Origin: Uloborus plumipes
Lineage: Eukaryota > Arthropoda > Arachnida > Araneae > Uloboridae
DNA: 64,000 nucleotides
Direction: 5' to 3'
NCBI GenBank assembly: GCA_038373865.1
Contig: JAXGGA010002385.1
Coordinates: 59,919 to 123,918 of the forward strand
In this document: positions 28,001 through 39,120 of the stretch, one piece after another
How the letters are laid out: each line of letters opens with the position of its first letter
How positions within the stretch are numbered: the stretch's first letter is position 1
Position numbers and translations under genes: made by a program
The notes under the pieces: model-generated
Database searches by the model: none
What the model was told of the DNA's origin: nothing
The model's input: the letters and a program-made list of their open reading frames with translations, nothing else

Positions 28001-28415
28001 ACCAGCATCATTTATTGTTCTTTATCGAAAAAAAAATTGAGGCCTACTTTGGAAAAGCATGCTTAATTCTGAGTTTGAAATATGACTAGTGACGTATAAC
28101 TTTTACCGCTACTTCCATGTACTCGTTTTGCTATATCTGGAAAGAAATGATGGATGGAGAAAAGAACCGGATGGAAAAGGGATGAATTGCATACTTAAAA
28201 AATTAGCACATGATCGGTTTAAGGAGCGAAGCCTATTTACTGATGGTGGAGGAAAATATCTTTAACTAGAATTTAAAAAGAAAAAAAAAAAAAAAACAAG
28301 TTTGAATAAAGGAGACTAGAAACTATTTTGTGTGTATGTGAGGGAGAAAGTCAGTATGAGTGCGCCCGTGTGGGTGTATTTGTGTGTGGGTGTCTTGTGT
28401 ATGTGTGAGTATATA
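25081..28415. other. Unique AT-rich sequence with a short local duplication
   Basis: No gene recognised. A ~45 bp sequence with TGTTGTAACTTACATTCC and CATATTAATTGA occurs at about 26018-26050 and again at 26072-26104. A related ATTAATTGAGATyTA phrase recurs near 29464. The 104-codon frame at 25460-25774 is low-complexity and has no family resemblance. A poly-A run at 28279-28297 and a TGTG-rich stretch at 28329-28410 precede the next MITE. Confidence 0.4.
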
Positions 28416-28799
28416 TCGTGGGGTTACAAGTTAAACACACTAAGTCAAAATAATTAATTTTCAGATTTGTAGTTTATCTTGCACTCAAAAATGAACTGTT
28501 TCTACTGGTGAAACCCACTAAGTCATATCTTTATTATGCAATGCTATACTAGTGAAACACACTAAGTCGTATAATTAATGATAATTATTAATGCCCTACC
28601 ATTATCATGCTGGGGATAATAATATAAATTAAGTATGCCAGAGTCAAGAATGGTTCGTAATAACCACAACATACACTTACTATAATTTAATTTGATTTAA
28701 TTATGTCAATTCCAAAGAAGTTAAAATAAAAATTTTTTGATCAGCGTTTTCTCAAAATCATGTTTTTTGACTTAGTGTGCTTCACTTGTAACCCCACGA
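28416..28799. mobile_element. TA-flanked MITE, 384 bp
   Basis: TCGTGGGGTTACAAGTTAAA at 28416 is the inverted match of the right end at 28799, with inverted repeats of about 35 bp. TA flanks both sides (28414-28415, 28800-28801), as for Tc1/mariner-mobilised MITEs. The terminal motif GTGAAACACACTAAGTC also appears internally near 28507 and 28553, so it is present about four times. No coding capacity. Confidence 0.88.
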
Positions 28800-28801
28800 T
28801 A

Positions 28802-29623
28802 TGGTGGTGTGTGTGTGTATTTAACTTTTAAAATATCTTTCTTCCTAAGCAATAGCATTCCATGAGTATCTGCTTATAATTTTCCCACAAAGAAAAATTT
28901 TAACGGTTTAAATACATAACAAATGTGCCGTTCATTTTTATGAAACATATTGTAGTAACGACCTAATATAGCATTAAAAGTATATTTATTTGCTAAAGTG
29001 TTATTTAATTTAAAGAAGTAGTTTGATATATCAACTACTATCTCATAGTCAAACTAAATATATGCCATGAGACTTGAATCCCGCGGGTCATTATGACTCA
29101 GAAATACTAATCCTTCTACAATGAAAACATTCCAGATGCATTCTATTTAGAAAGCTCCCTGTTACATAAATATGTAGACTTTAAAAAGGATTAACATTAC
29201 ATTTCAATTTCCTAGTTTTTATTTTGCATCGAATAAATGTAACTAATTACTAATCCTTTAAGTACAGGAATGCAAGCCAAAGTGAAATTATAGGGCAAAG
29301 TGAAATGTTAAATCAGTTTTAGTTTGTAGTACCTATTTAGCAATGTTTTCACGAAACAAAACTTATTTTCGAAATTTGATAAACATATTGTGAGAATCGT
29401 ATTTTATCAAAATATTTCTCGTTATTTTAAACTGATAAAGATCGTGTAATTGTCATTTAAAGTATTAATTGAGATCTACTGATGTTCAGTATAGTTATTA
29501 TTTAAATTATACTATGCATGTTTTGCTTTTAATTGTTCAATGGAGCTGTCAAGTGCTAGCGGGTTCAAAATGGATGACGCGAATCGAAAGAGTTCTAGAG
29601 AAAGAGCCCATGAACGCCAGACC
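28802..29623. other. Unique AT-rich sequence
   Basis: No gene or repeat recognised between the 28416 MITE and the nested element. Confidence 0.45.
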
Positions 29624-30659
29624 TACACTGCAAAAAATGAACTGTCGTTTTTACAGCATAATACTGGCAGCTTTACAGCATAATAATTCCTATTCAAAAC
29701 TAAAATACACAGTAATAAAATGTAAAACTAGAAATTGTACAGTTTCTTAATATAAAGTTTGCAATTTTACAGTTTATTGCCGTAAAATTTAGCTGTATTA
29801 TACTGCAAAAACAAGTGTATAATAGTAGAAGCAGAGGTTCCAGTTTAAAACTGTAAAATGCATGGTAACAAAGTGTAAAATTAGCAACTTTGCGATTCCA
29901 TACCAAATCACCGAAAAAAAAAAAAAAAGTTGGTCGCACGACCGACTCGGATTTTTTTTAAATTTGGTACACAGATTGATGGTATAGAGGTATGAAAAAG
30001 CCCAAAAGGAAAGTTACCTGCTCCACTTATTTTCTGAGATACATGCCCTCAAAGTTTGTCCGCCACGTCAAAATACTAAAAAAGTGATGTTATTTAATCA
30101 TTTTTTAATAAAAATCGTACTCATGCAAAATAAAAGTGTTAGATATCTATGGAAACTAGTTACTCAAGGCATTCTGAAAAAAAAATACTAGAACGTTCAT
30201 AATGAAAATTGCTAAGGTACAGGCTTCTTTGAAGTTGTCACCACAAAAACTTGATTTTGCAAATTTTGCTAAAATTCAGGCATTTATTACAAAAAAAGGC
30301 AAACGAAACCAAAGGTTTTCTCACTTTCTGGTAGTATACAGGTCCTCCCTGTAAATTGCTACGCAATAAATTTTTTGGGTTTCTCACTCCTTCTTGGAAA
30401 TATTTTAGCTTAAAGATAAGCCGTAAGGCAAAAAAATGCGTTTTTGGCCATCTTGGCAGCCATTTTTCTCATAAAGGGGGAGCAGTAGAAACTTTAATTT
30501 TTTTTTTAAACAAGCCACTGATATGTTAGCTATTAGTCCGTGGAGTTAGTGCAAACACATTTCACTTCCGGATACCAGTCTGAAATTTTATGTGGGGCTT
30601 AAATTCACATAGAAGGACAAAAAAACGCCGGGAGACACTTGATCGAAAGTCAAGGTCAT

Positions 30660-32935
30660 TCCGTGATGACGTCATCAAAATGGCCGCTTTTACAGGTAAA
30701 TACGTTCGTTTAACTGCTTAAAACTCCCTCATAGATTGAAATATCGCAAAACTCAAATATATCATCTGAAAGCTCTTTAAAAGAGCTATTTAGAAAGATT
30801 TAATTTTTCTTTCTGAGGTCAAGTTCTCACCTGTAATGACGTCATCAAAATGGCCGCTTTTACAGGTAAATACGTTTGTATAACTCCCTCTAAACCTCCA
30901 TCATAGATTCAAATATTGCAAAACTCAAATATATCATCTGAAAGCTCTTTAAAAGAGCTATTTAAAAAGATTTAATTTTTCTTTCTAAGGTCAAGGACCC
31001 ACCTGTGATGACGTCATCAAAATGGCCGCTTTTACAGGTAACTACGTTTGTTTAACTCCCCCTAAAACTCCATCATAGATTCAAATATTGCAAAACTCAA
31101 ACATATCATCTGAAAGCTCTTTAAAAGAGCTATTTAGAAAAAATTAATTTTTCTTTTTGAGGTCAAGGGCCCACCTGTAATGACGTAATCAAAATGGCCA
31201 ATTTTACAGGTAAATACGTTTGTTTAACTCCCCCTAAAATTCCATCATATATTTAAATATTTCAAAACTCAACTATATCATCTGAAAGCGCTTTAAAATA
31301 TATATTTATAAAGATATAATTTTTCTTTCTGAGGTCAAGGGTTCACCTGTGATGACGTCATCAAAATGACCGCTTTTGCAGGTAAATACGTTCGTTTAAT
31401 TGCTTAAACTCCATCATAGATTAAAATATTGCAAAACTCAAAGGTATCATCTGAAAGCTCTTTAAAATAGCTATTTAGAAATATATAATTTTTCTTTCTG
31501 AGGTCAAGGGCCCACCTGTAATGACGTCATCAAAATGGCCGCTTTTAAAGGTAAATACGTGTGTTTAACTCCCCCTAAAATTCCATCATATATTTAAATA
31601 TTTCAAAACTCAACTATATCATCTGAAAGTGCTTTAAAAGAGCTATTTATAAAGATATAATTTTTCTTTCTGGGGTTAAGGGTTCACCTGTGATGACGTC
31701 ATCAAAATGGCCGCTTTTGCAGGTAAATACGTTCGTTTAACTGCTTAAAACACCATGATAGATTCAAATATTGCAAAACTCAAATACATCATCTGAAAGC
31801 TCTTTAAAAGAGCTATTTAGAAAGACTTATTTTTTCTTTCTAAGGTCAAGGGCCCACCTGTGATGACGTCATCAAAATGGCCGCTTTTACAGGTAAATAC
31901 GTTTGTTTAACTCGCCCTAAAACTCCATCATAGATTCAACTATTGCAAAACTCAACTATATCATCTAAAAGCTCTTTAAAAGAGCTATCTAGAAAGATTT
32001 AATTTTTCTTTCTAAGATCAAGGGCCCACCTGTAATGACGTCATCAAAATGGCCGCTTTTACAGGTAAATACGTTTGTTTAACTCCCCCTAAAACTCCAT
32101 CATAGATTCAAATGTTGCAAAACTCAAATATATTATCTGAAAGCTCTTTAAAAGAGCTATTTAGAAAAATTAAACTTTTCTTTCTGAGGTCAAGGTCCCA
32201 CCTGTAATGACGTCATCAAAATGGCCACAAATGACGTCAGCACAGGTGGGCCCTTGACCTTAGAAATAAAAATTAAATCTTTCCAGATAGCTCTTTTAAA
32301 GAGCTTTTAGATGATATATTTGAGTTTTGCAGTATTTGAATATATGATGGAGTTTTAGGGGGAGTTAAACAAACGTATTTACCTGTAAAAGCGGCCATTT
32401 TGATGACGTCAGTGCAGGTGGGACCTTGACCGCAGAAAGAAAAATTAAATATTTCTAAATAGCTCTTTTAAAGAGCTTTCAGATGATATATTTGAGTTTT
32501 GCAATATTTGAATCTATGATGGAGTTTTAAGCAGTTAAACGAACGTATTTACTTGTAAAAGCGGCCATTTTGATGACGTCATCACAGATGAGCCCTTGAC
32601 CTTAGAAAGAAAAATTAAATCTTTCTAAATAGATCTTTTAAAGCGCTTTCAGATGATATAGTTGAGTTTTGAAATATTTAAATCTATGATGGAGTTTTAG
32701 GGGGAGTTAAACAAACGTATTTACCTTTAAAAGCGGCCATTTTGATGACGTCATTACAGGTGGGCCCTTAACCTCAGAAAGAAAAATTAAATATTTCTAA
32801 ATAGCTATTTTAAAGAGCTTTCAGATGATACCTTTGAGTTTTGCAATATTTTAATCTATGATGGAGTTTTAAGCAATTAAACGAACGTATTTACCTGTAA
32901 AAGCGGCCATCTTGATGACGTCATCACGGGAGTTC
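30660..32935. repeat. ~172 bp tandem array, head-to-head, with CRE-like boxes
   Basis: About ten forward units (GATGACGTCATCAAAATGGCCGC near 30660, 30837, 31007, 31180, 31352, 31522, 31693, 31864, 32036 and 32208) meet five inverted units (near 32230, 32403, 32570, 32740 and 32910). Each unit holds TGACGTCA, the consensus CREB/ATF half-site pair (one unit reads TGACGTAA), and a second palindrome GCTCTTTAAAAGAGC. Units differ by scattered substitutions, so the array is not brand new. Binding in the host is untested. Confidence 0.92.
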
Positions 32936-33067
32936 ATGACCCCTGATCAAGTGTCTCCCGCCGGTTTTTTGTTCTTATATATGTACCTAAGCTCTGTACC
33001 AAATTTCACACTGGTATCCGGAAGTGAAATATTTAGGCTGTTTTTGTCGCTAACTCCACAGACTATA

Positions 33068-34783
33068 TTCACAGGAAAAGAGTTTACTTTTGGTTATTTC
33101 CTCCATTAAGAGATATCCTGCTGAAAGTATATGCATGTTTTTCACGACGACCATATGCTTTTGTTCCCCCTTAAACCAAAAAATAATGATATATTTATTA
33201 TTAGCTGTATTATCTACCCAATATGTCATGAAATTTAACTTATTCAATCATTGAACAATAAATTAGATAATTGATGAAAACAATGAAAAGTATTTCTCTG
33301 ATGCCTGAGCATTATGCATTCATAATTATAAAGCACTAAATATTTTCTTGAGAAATTAATTAACATAAATAAGCTCTAAATATTTATATTATAAGCAATA
33401 CCCAATCTTGTGATTTGGATACTCTTGTTTTTAATTGAAGAATTTCTTGAATATCTCATGAATATCAGGAAAATAAATGAGGTCTTTTCGTTTGATGTAG
33501 GATACTTTATGACAAATTTCATTTGATGGGCTACTAACTGAGCATGGTGATAAAGAGCTATTTATTTCAGCATCGAATTCCATTTTACCTTATTAACAGT
33601 TAAATATTTATAAAATAATTGAATAAATAATTTAATATAAAGCCATGCTTGAAGAATTAAAATTAGTGCAACTAATTTATTCCCATACTGATCTTTACAA
33701 AACTGACATGTGTTGAGCACTGATAAGAACTGACAAGAATAAGTTTACTCACTAAAATACTAGTTCACAGATACTATAAAGCGTACATTCTATTTTCTAC
33801 AAAATAATACTGCAACAAAGAACAAGGGTATCCTCCTGTTTATAGCCATCACTCAGGAACATCCAATCACAAGATTGGGGTAGGTACTAAAGAATTTCTT
33901 GAAAAATCAATTAAAATAAAGGAGCTTCGAATATTTATCTCATAGGCAATACCCAATCTTGTGATTGGATGTTCCTGAGTGATGGCTATAAACAGGAGGA
34001 TACCCTTGTTCTTTGTTGCAGTATTATTTTGTAGAAAATAGAATGTACGCTTTATAGTATCTGTGAACTAGTATTTTAGTGAGTAAACTTATTCTTGTCA
34101 GTTCTTATCAGTGCTCAACACATGTCAGTTTTGTAAAGATCAGTATGGGAATAAATTAGTTGCACTAATTTTAATTCTTCAAGCATGGCTTTATATTAAG
34201 TTATTTATTTAATTATTTTATAAATATTTAACTGTTAATAAGGTAAAATGGAATTCGATGCTGAAATTAATAGCTCTTTATCACCATGCTCAGTTAGTAG
34301 CCCATCAAATGAAATTTGTCATAAAGTATCCTACATCAAACGAAAAGACCTCATTTATTTTCCTGATATTCATGTGATATTCAAGAAATTCTTCAATTAA
34401 AAACAGGAGTATCCCAATCACAAGATTGGGTTTTGCTTATAGTATAAATATTTAGAGCTCATTTATGTTAATTAATTTCTCAAGAAAGTATTTAGTGCTT
34501 TATAATTATGAATGCATAATGCTCAGGCATCAGAGAAATACTTTTTATTGTTTTCATCAATAATCTAATTTATTGTTCAATGATTTAATAAATTAAATTT
34601 CATGACATATGGGGTAGATAATACAGCTAATAATAAATATATCATTATTTTTTGGTTTAATTAAATTTAAGTCCATGAGAGGGGGAACAAAAGCATATGG
34701 TCGTCGTGAAAAACATGCATATACTGTCAGCAGGATATCTCTTAATGGAGGAAATAACCAAAAGTAAACTCTTCTCCTGTAAA
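33068..34783. mobile_element. 1.7 kb near-perfect palindromic element
   Basis: Arms 33068-33881 and 33952-34783 are inverse copies that look nearly identical, with a spacer of only about 70 bp. The ends read TTCACAGGAAAAGAGTTTAC and TTTACAGGAGAAGAGTTTAC (as inverse), flanked by TA (33066-33067, 34784-34785). Removing the interval restores the right arm of the foldback element in line with its left arm, which shows that this is an insertion. CCCAATCTTGTGATTGG-type words occur at the arm tips and at the centre. No open frame of note. Confidence 0.88.
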
Positions 34784-35580
34784 TAGCTAACATATCAGTG
34801 GCTTGTTTAAAAAAAAATTAAAGTTTCTACTGCTCCCCCTTTATGAGAAAAATGGCTGCCAAGATGGCCAAAAACGCATTTTTTGCCTTACGGCTTATCT
34901 TTAAGCTAAAATATTTCCAAGAAGGAGTGAGAAACCCAAAAAATTTATTGCGTAGCAATTTACAGGGAGGACCTGTACACTACCAGAAAGTGAGAAAACC
35001 TTTGGTTTTGTTTGCCTTTTTTTGTAATAAATGCCTGAATTTTAGCAAAATCTGCAAAATCAAGTTTTTGTGGTGACAACTTCAAAGAGCCCTGTACCTT
35101 GGCAATTTTCATTATGAACGTTCTAGTATTTTTTTTTCAGAATGCCTGGAGTAACTAGTTTCCATAGATATCTAACACTTTTATTTTGCATGAGTACGAT
35201 TTTTTATAAAAAATGATTAAATAACATCACTTTTTTAGTATTTTGACGTGGCGGACAAACTTTGAGGGCATGTATCTCAGAAAATAAGTGGAGCAGGTAA
35301 CTTTCCTTTTGGGCTTTTTCATACCTCTATACCATCAATCTGTGTACCAAATTAAAAAAAAATCCGAGTCGGTCATGCGACCCCCATTCGGTGATTTGGT
35401 ATGGAATCGCTCAACTGTAAAGTTTACAGTTTATTATTGTTAAATTAGCAATTTCCGAGTTTGGTACTGTAACAGTAGAAATTTTAGTTTCGTACTGTAA
35501 ATTAGCATTTTTTTCCCAGTTTATAACTTTAAAAGCAGCTGTTTTATACTGTAAAAACAACATTCATTTTTTACAATGTA

Positions 35581-36345
35581 CGTCATTTCGTAAAGGCCCA
35601 AAATTTTTCTTTCAAATCACACCACGGCACGTAAGAACGAATCGCTATTATTTAAGCTGAGTAACACTGACTTTGGCAGAAAACAAGTAACAATGATGTA
35701 AAGATGTTAAAAACTAAACAATTCTATGTCAATTAGCCTTGTCATCTCCCATCTTCGATTTGAACAGGTGCAGGCATGTCCTTGAAACAAACTTGTACAA
35801 AGTTTCAGCCTCCAAGGCCCGAATGCTGAGAATATGATATCCCTACATCCCTTCGAAATATAGCCTAAAATAATAATAAGCATGTAACAACTGAGGCCGA
35901 AATATTTATATATTTTTTAAAAGAGCTAGCAAAATGCCTTGTTATAGAAGAGAGAGAAGAAAAAAGGGAACAACTGTAAGTACCTTAGAGTCAAAACTCA
36001 AGCCTGTTTGTTTTTTATTGGTATTTTAAAGCAAGTTTCTGTGGGTAGCGCGGAATACGCATTTTAATTTTACTAAACGCTTAAAAAATTACAAGCATAT
36101 AAAATACATTTAAAGAAAAATAATGTGTTTTTGTTGTGTCTTGTGACAGCTAACTCGGCAATTTGGGATGCGGTACTTCACTTTGCCAACTGTACCGTCA
36201 TTCGCTGTGAAGTTCGTCTTTAACAGTCAACACATGCCAAACACAAGCCATAAGAAACCATTTTCAGGGTAAGCAACTATTCACAGAACAATAACAAACT
36301 CACAGAAATGAAGAACAAGAGTAGTAGAAAGAAAGTACATCAATG
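35581..36345. other. Unique sequence, possible old retroelement fragment
   Basis: About 35760-35880 contains TTGTACAAAGTTTCAGCCTCC and CATCCCTTCGAAATATAGCC, wording that resembles interspersed-repeat tails, but I could not place it. The rest is featureless. Confidence 0.3.
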
Positions 36346-36415
36346 CCCGAGCCAGGTTCGAACGTAGAAACATCCTATCCGTAGTCAGACTCCCCTGTCC
36401 ACTACGTAAGGTGAT
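36346..36415 (-). repeat. tRNA-Arg(ACG)-derived SINE or pseudogene
   Basis: On the minus strand the anticodon arm TCTGACTACGGAT is retained as in eukaryotic tRNA-Arg(ACG). It is preceded by an AGTGGAC A-box region and followed by GTTCGAACC in the B-box position. The anticodon-stem 3' side and T stem have decayed (TAGGA for TCAGA), so it is not a functional tRNA. No poly-A or clear SINE body was identified. Confidence 0.55.
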
Positions 36416-38081
36416 CGACTTGAAAAACAGTAGGGAACTTAAGAAATACACAAAAACAATATATTGAGATTATGGTTAAAATATTAAAGAAGAACTTCTT
36501 GAACATTTGGAAGCAAACCGTTTGGGCCTAATGTCAAACAGCAAAACGTTTTTTTTTTCTTTTTGTTATTTTTTTTTTAATTCTGACTCATTCGTACTGA
36601 AATTGAATTATAAACTTCAATTTAAACCTATCAAAATATTTTAGTTAAAAATATAAAAGCAACAACCAACTTATGTCGTGTTTTGTTATCCTTTTAACAT
36701 TTTCTGCATTTTGTAACATTTTAAACACTTTATTCCGAATTACAACTGGCAAAAATATAGATTTACATTATCTACGCGTTGTTTCAAATACAAATCCCTG
36801 AGTGCGTCTGGACTCATTTCGCGTCACGCAAATCTTTTTTGCATGACATGTTATGCAAAATGTCGCAGAGTATTGTAATAACATTAAATACCCTCACATT
36901 ACTTCAAGAGCAAAAGCTGTCCATTTCTTTAATCGCCCGTGCTTAATCCGGATTTCACAGCTCTAGTTTTCGAATGAAAATGGGACCCGATAAATTTTTC
37001 TGTGACTTTGAAAAATCCCCAGTCTGTCCTGCGAGGCTGCTCCACATTAAAGGATGATTTAATGGCTATAATCCCCAGAGCCCAACTTTGAAGCTCCGGG
37101 ATTCAACAATTGTTTGAATCATTTGTTTTAATTTAATCTCTGTAATTCTTAGGGGTCTTTCATACTTCAAGAGGAGAAAAATTCTTTGTCAATGAAAAAT
37201 AAAACATTGGAATAAATCTTATGGAAAAGAAAAATGAAACGCGTTTTATATTTTGAAACTGCACTCGATTTTAAATAAAAAAAATGTAATTTTGTAGAGT
37301 TGAAACTATACGTCCTGCTTTCGAAAATCAGTGTCGTGTTAACGCATTAAGAACAATTGCTCAGATAAAGTTTTTTAAATAGTGCAAAAAAATTAACGTT
37401 TCTGAATAATGCTAATGGATAAAGACAAAATTATAACAACGTGAACTTAGTGTAAATACGTTTCCGTCATTGAACATTTAGATTCAATTTTAAAAGTGAA
37501 ATAGGCATTATATAAATTCTGAATCCTTTAGCATATTGCAGTATATCGTATTACGCAATCAAACAGTGGATACATGCTATTCTTTACTTCTTTATCCAAA
37601 ACTATCTCTTGGATTTCCGAATCAACAAAGCTAACGATACCTAATGAAGTTATCGCTATAATATCTTGGGAAAATATTGTTTTTCTTAATAAAGACAACC
37701 CTTCGGTTTTTTTTCACAAAATAATTTATAAAAACAATTTTGTTTTCTGTACATAGCACGATGCCAACTATATTTAGTCGAACAAGTTATAGAGTTTTTA
37801 TGATTTGTGCTCTGGGTTTGTTAAATACTGAATATTGTTTGTTGTTCAGATTTAATTTACTGACTATTTATTCACACTAAATATCGTAAGAGAGAAAATC
37901 TACTTCACTACACTAAATATCTTAAGAGTTCATACAAAAAATAACTATTACAGACAGCAGATATATGCAATAAGAACTGTACCTTCTTAGAATACTAAAT
38001 TACACATTTTGTTTTGAAAGGGTTAATATAAAAATAGAAAAAACATGGACATGACAGTGAAGAGTATTGGTTTCTTTATAC
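36416..38081. other. Unique sequence with a GC-richer island at ~36880-37160
   Basis: Around 36880-37160 the composition becomes balanced (AATCGCCCGTGCTTAATCCG, GTCTGTCCTGCGAGGCTGCTCC, several TTTAAT/ATTTAAT homeodomain-like words). There is no open frame, which would suit a conserved enhancer-like element. Elsewhere it is AT-rich with no gene. ACTAAATATCKTAAGAG is duplicated at about 37877 and 37912. Confidence 0.3.
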
Positions 38082-38136
38082 CAAAGATATTTAACAGAAT
38101 TTCAAAAGGCATTCTGCTAAATATCTTTGTTAAAAA
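38075..38136. ncRNA. Candidate miRNA-like hairpin
   Basis: A 19-bp stem with one mismatch (38082-38100 against 38111-38129) closes a 10-nt loop. The pairing extends outward by a few more pairs with mismatches, giving a stem of about 26 bp over about 62 nt. It is isolated and not obviously part of a MITE. It is slightly short for an animal pre-miRNA, and its strand is undetermined. A small decayed palindromic element is the alternative. Confidence 0.25.
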
Positions 38137-38488
38137 TTCTTAAATTGCGCATAATGTAATAAAAAATATAAGTTTTAAAGTATTATCAAATTATAAAAAC
38201 CTGCAGAAAATGTAACAAACACAAATACTTTTCGGTTAAAAAATAATTTATAGGTTAGCAATTAAAATAGATAAATAATAAAATGATATCTTAAATAAAT
38301 GATTTTTGTTAGAAAAAACCCCGCAAAAATTGAACGGTTCAAAACAGTTCAAATGGTTCAAAATTGAAAAAAAAAAAAAACTGTTCAACTTAAAAAAAAA
38401 AAAAAGAAATATGGAAATGAGATGTCCTCACCGAGATCTTTTGAACAAAATAATGGCTATTCATTTCGGACTGTTCATTCAGTAATTA

Positions 38489-38871
38489 CACTGTTAAAAA
38501 TTCAGAAAGCTTTTATGGTAAATTACTATAAAATTTAGCGTTAACCGTACAGAAAATTTTAACAGTGAATTGTACCGATAAAAAAATTGCGATATCAGCG
38601 CCAGTTGATCACCACGTGACTTACTGTCAGATGCACATGACACCCTATTTCCGCTCTCCTGATGTGTCTCATCTGGTACCGTGAATAGTAAAGTAGTGTG
38701 AAAAAATTGGGTCACGGGTTCAATCATTGTCGTTCGCATCTCGTGCTCTTTAAGTCTTGTTTTCTCCTCCGTAAAACTTTACAATAAAAATATATTTTAC
38801 GGTAAAATTTACTCGCAACCATGGATGCCAGTAACTTTTACCGTAATATTTCAGGAAAATTTTTAACAGTG
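38489..38871. mobile_element. TA-flanked MITE, 383 bp
   Basis: CACTGTTAAAAATTC at 38489 and GAAAATTTTTAACAGTG ending at 38871 are inverted ends, flanked by TA (38487-38488, 38872-38873). The outer thirds contain repeated TTTTACGGTAAA/ACCGTAA words. The GC-richer centre (38600-38760) has no transposase; the 81-codon minus frame over it is a chance frame. Confidence 0.88.
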
Positions 38872-38954
38872 TAGGTGGGGACAGGTTGTTTGAACGGTTC
38901 AATGTTGAACGAAAAATTGTTCAAATAATACTGAACGAAGAGATTCTAATTAAA

Positions 38955-39120
38955 AAATATAAAACGCACAGTAATAAACTGTACAATTAGCAATTTTACA
39001 GTTTATTACTGTAAAATTTGAAATTTTGAAGTTCATTACTATAGAATTAGCTATGCTTGCAGCTCATTACTATAAAATTAGCTTTATTATACTGTAAAAA
39101 CAACATTTATTTTTGCAGTG
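38955..39120. mobile_element. Fragment of the 29626-type MITE
   Basis: It ends TACTGTAAAAACAACATTTATTTTTGCAGTG|TA, matching the right end of the 29626-35578 outer element, with the same ACAGTTTATTACTGTAAAATT interior wording. The left terminus is missing. Confidence 0.65.

Larger units (their letters stand above)
29892..35410. mobile_element. Foldback-type transposon with long inverted arms and internal array
   Basis: GCGATTCCATACCAAATCACC at 29892 is the exact inverse of the end at 35410. The left arm (29892-30535, then 30536-30660 and the forward array) pairs with the right arm (reverse array, 32930-33067, then 34784-35410). The right arm is itself interrupted by the 33068-34783 palindrome. 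Flanks GCAACTTT and TCAACTGT agree at 6 of 8 bases, possibly an aged 8-bp duplication. The element has no transposase and is non-autonomous. The combination of long inverted arms and tandem subrepeats is the defining layout of foldback elements; the superfamily is not established. Confidence 0.9.
29626..35578. mobile_element. TA-flanked MITE split by a 5.5 kb foldback insertion
   Basis: CACTGCAAAAAATGAACTGT at 29626 is matched by the reverse complement of the sequence ending at 35578 (CATTGTAAAAAATGAATGTT). Both are flanked by TA (29624-29625, 35579-35580). The left part (29626-29891) and right part (35411-35578) are rich in TACAGTWTAA-type words and together make a roughly 430 bp element. 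A related right-end fragment lies at 38955-39120. The rest of the interval is the inserted foldback element. Confidence 0.82.

Noticed and set aside
30660..32935. CRISPR-like array
   Set aside because: Units are contiguous ~172 bp repeats without spacers, the array reverses orientation midway, and it forms the arms of a foldback transposon in a eukaryotic context.
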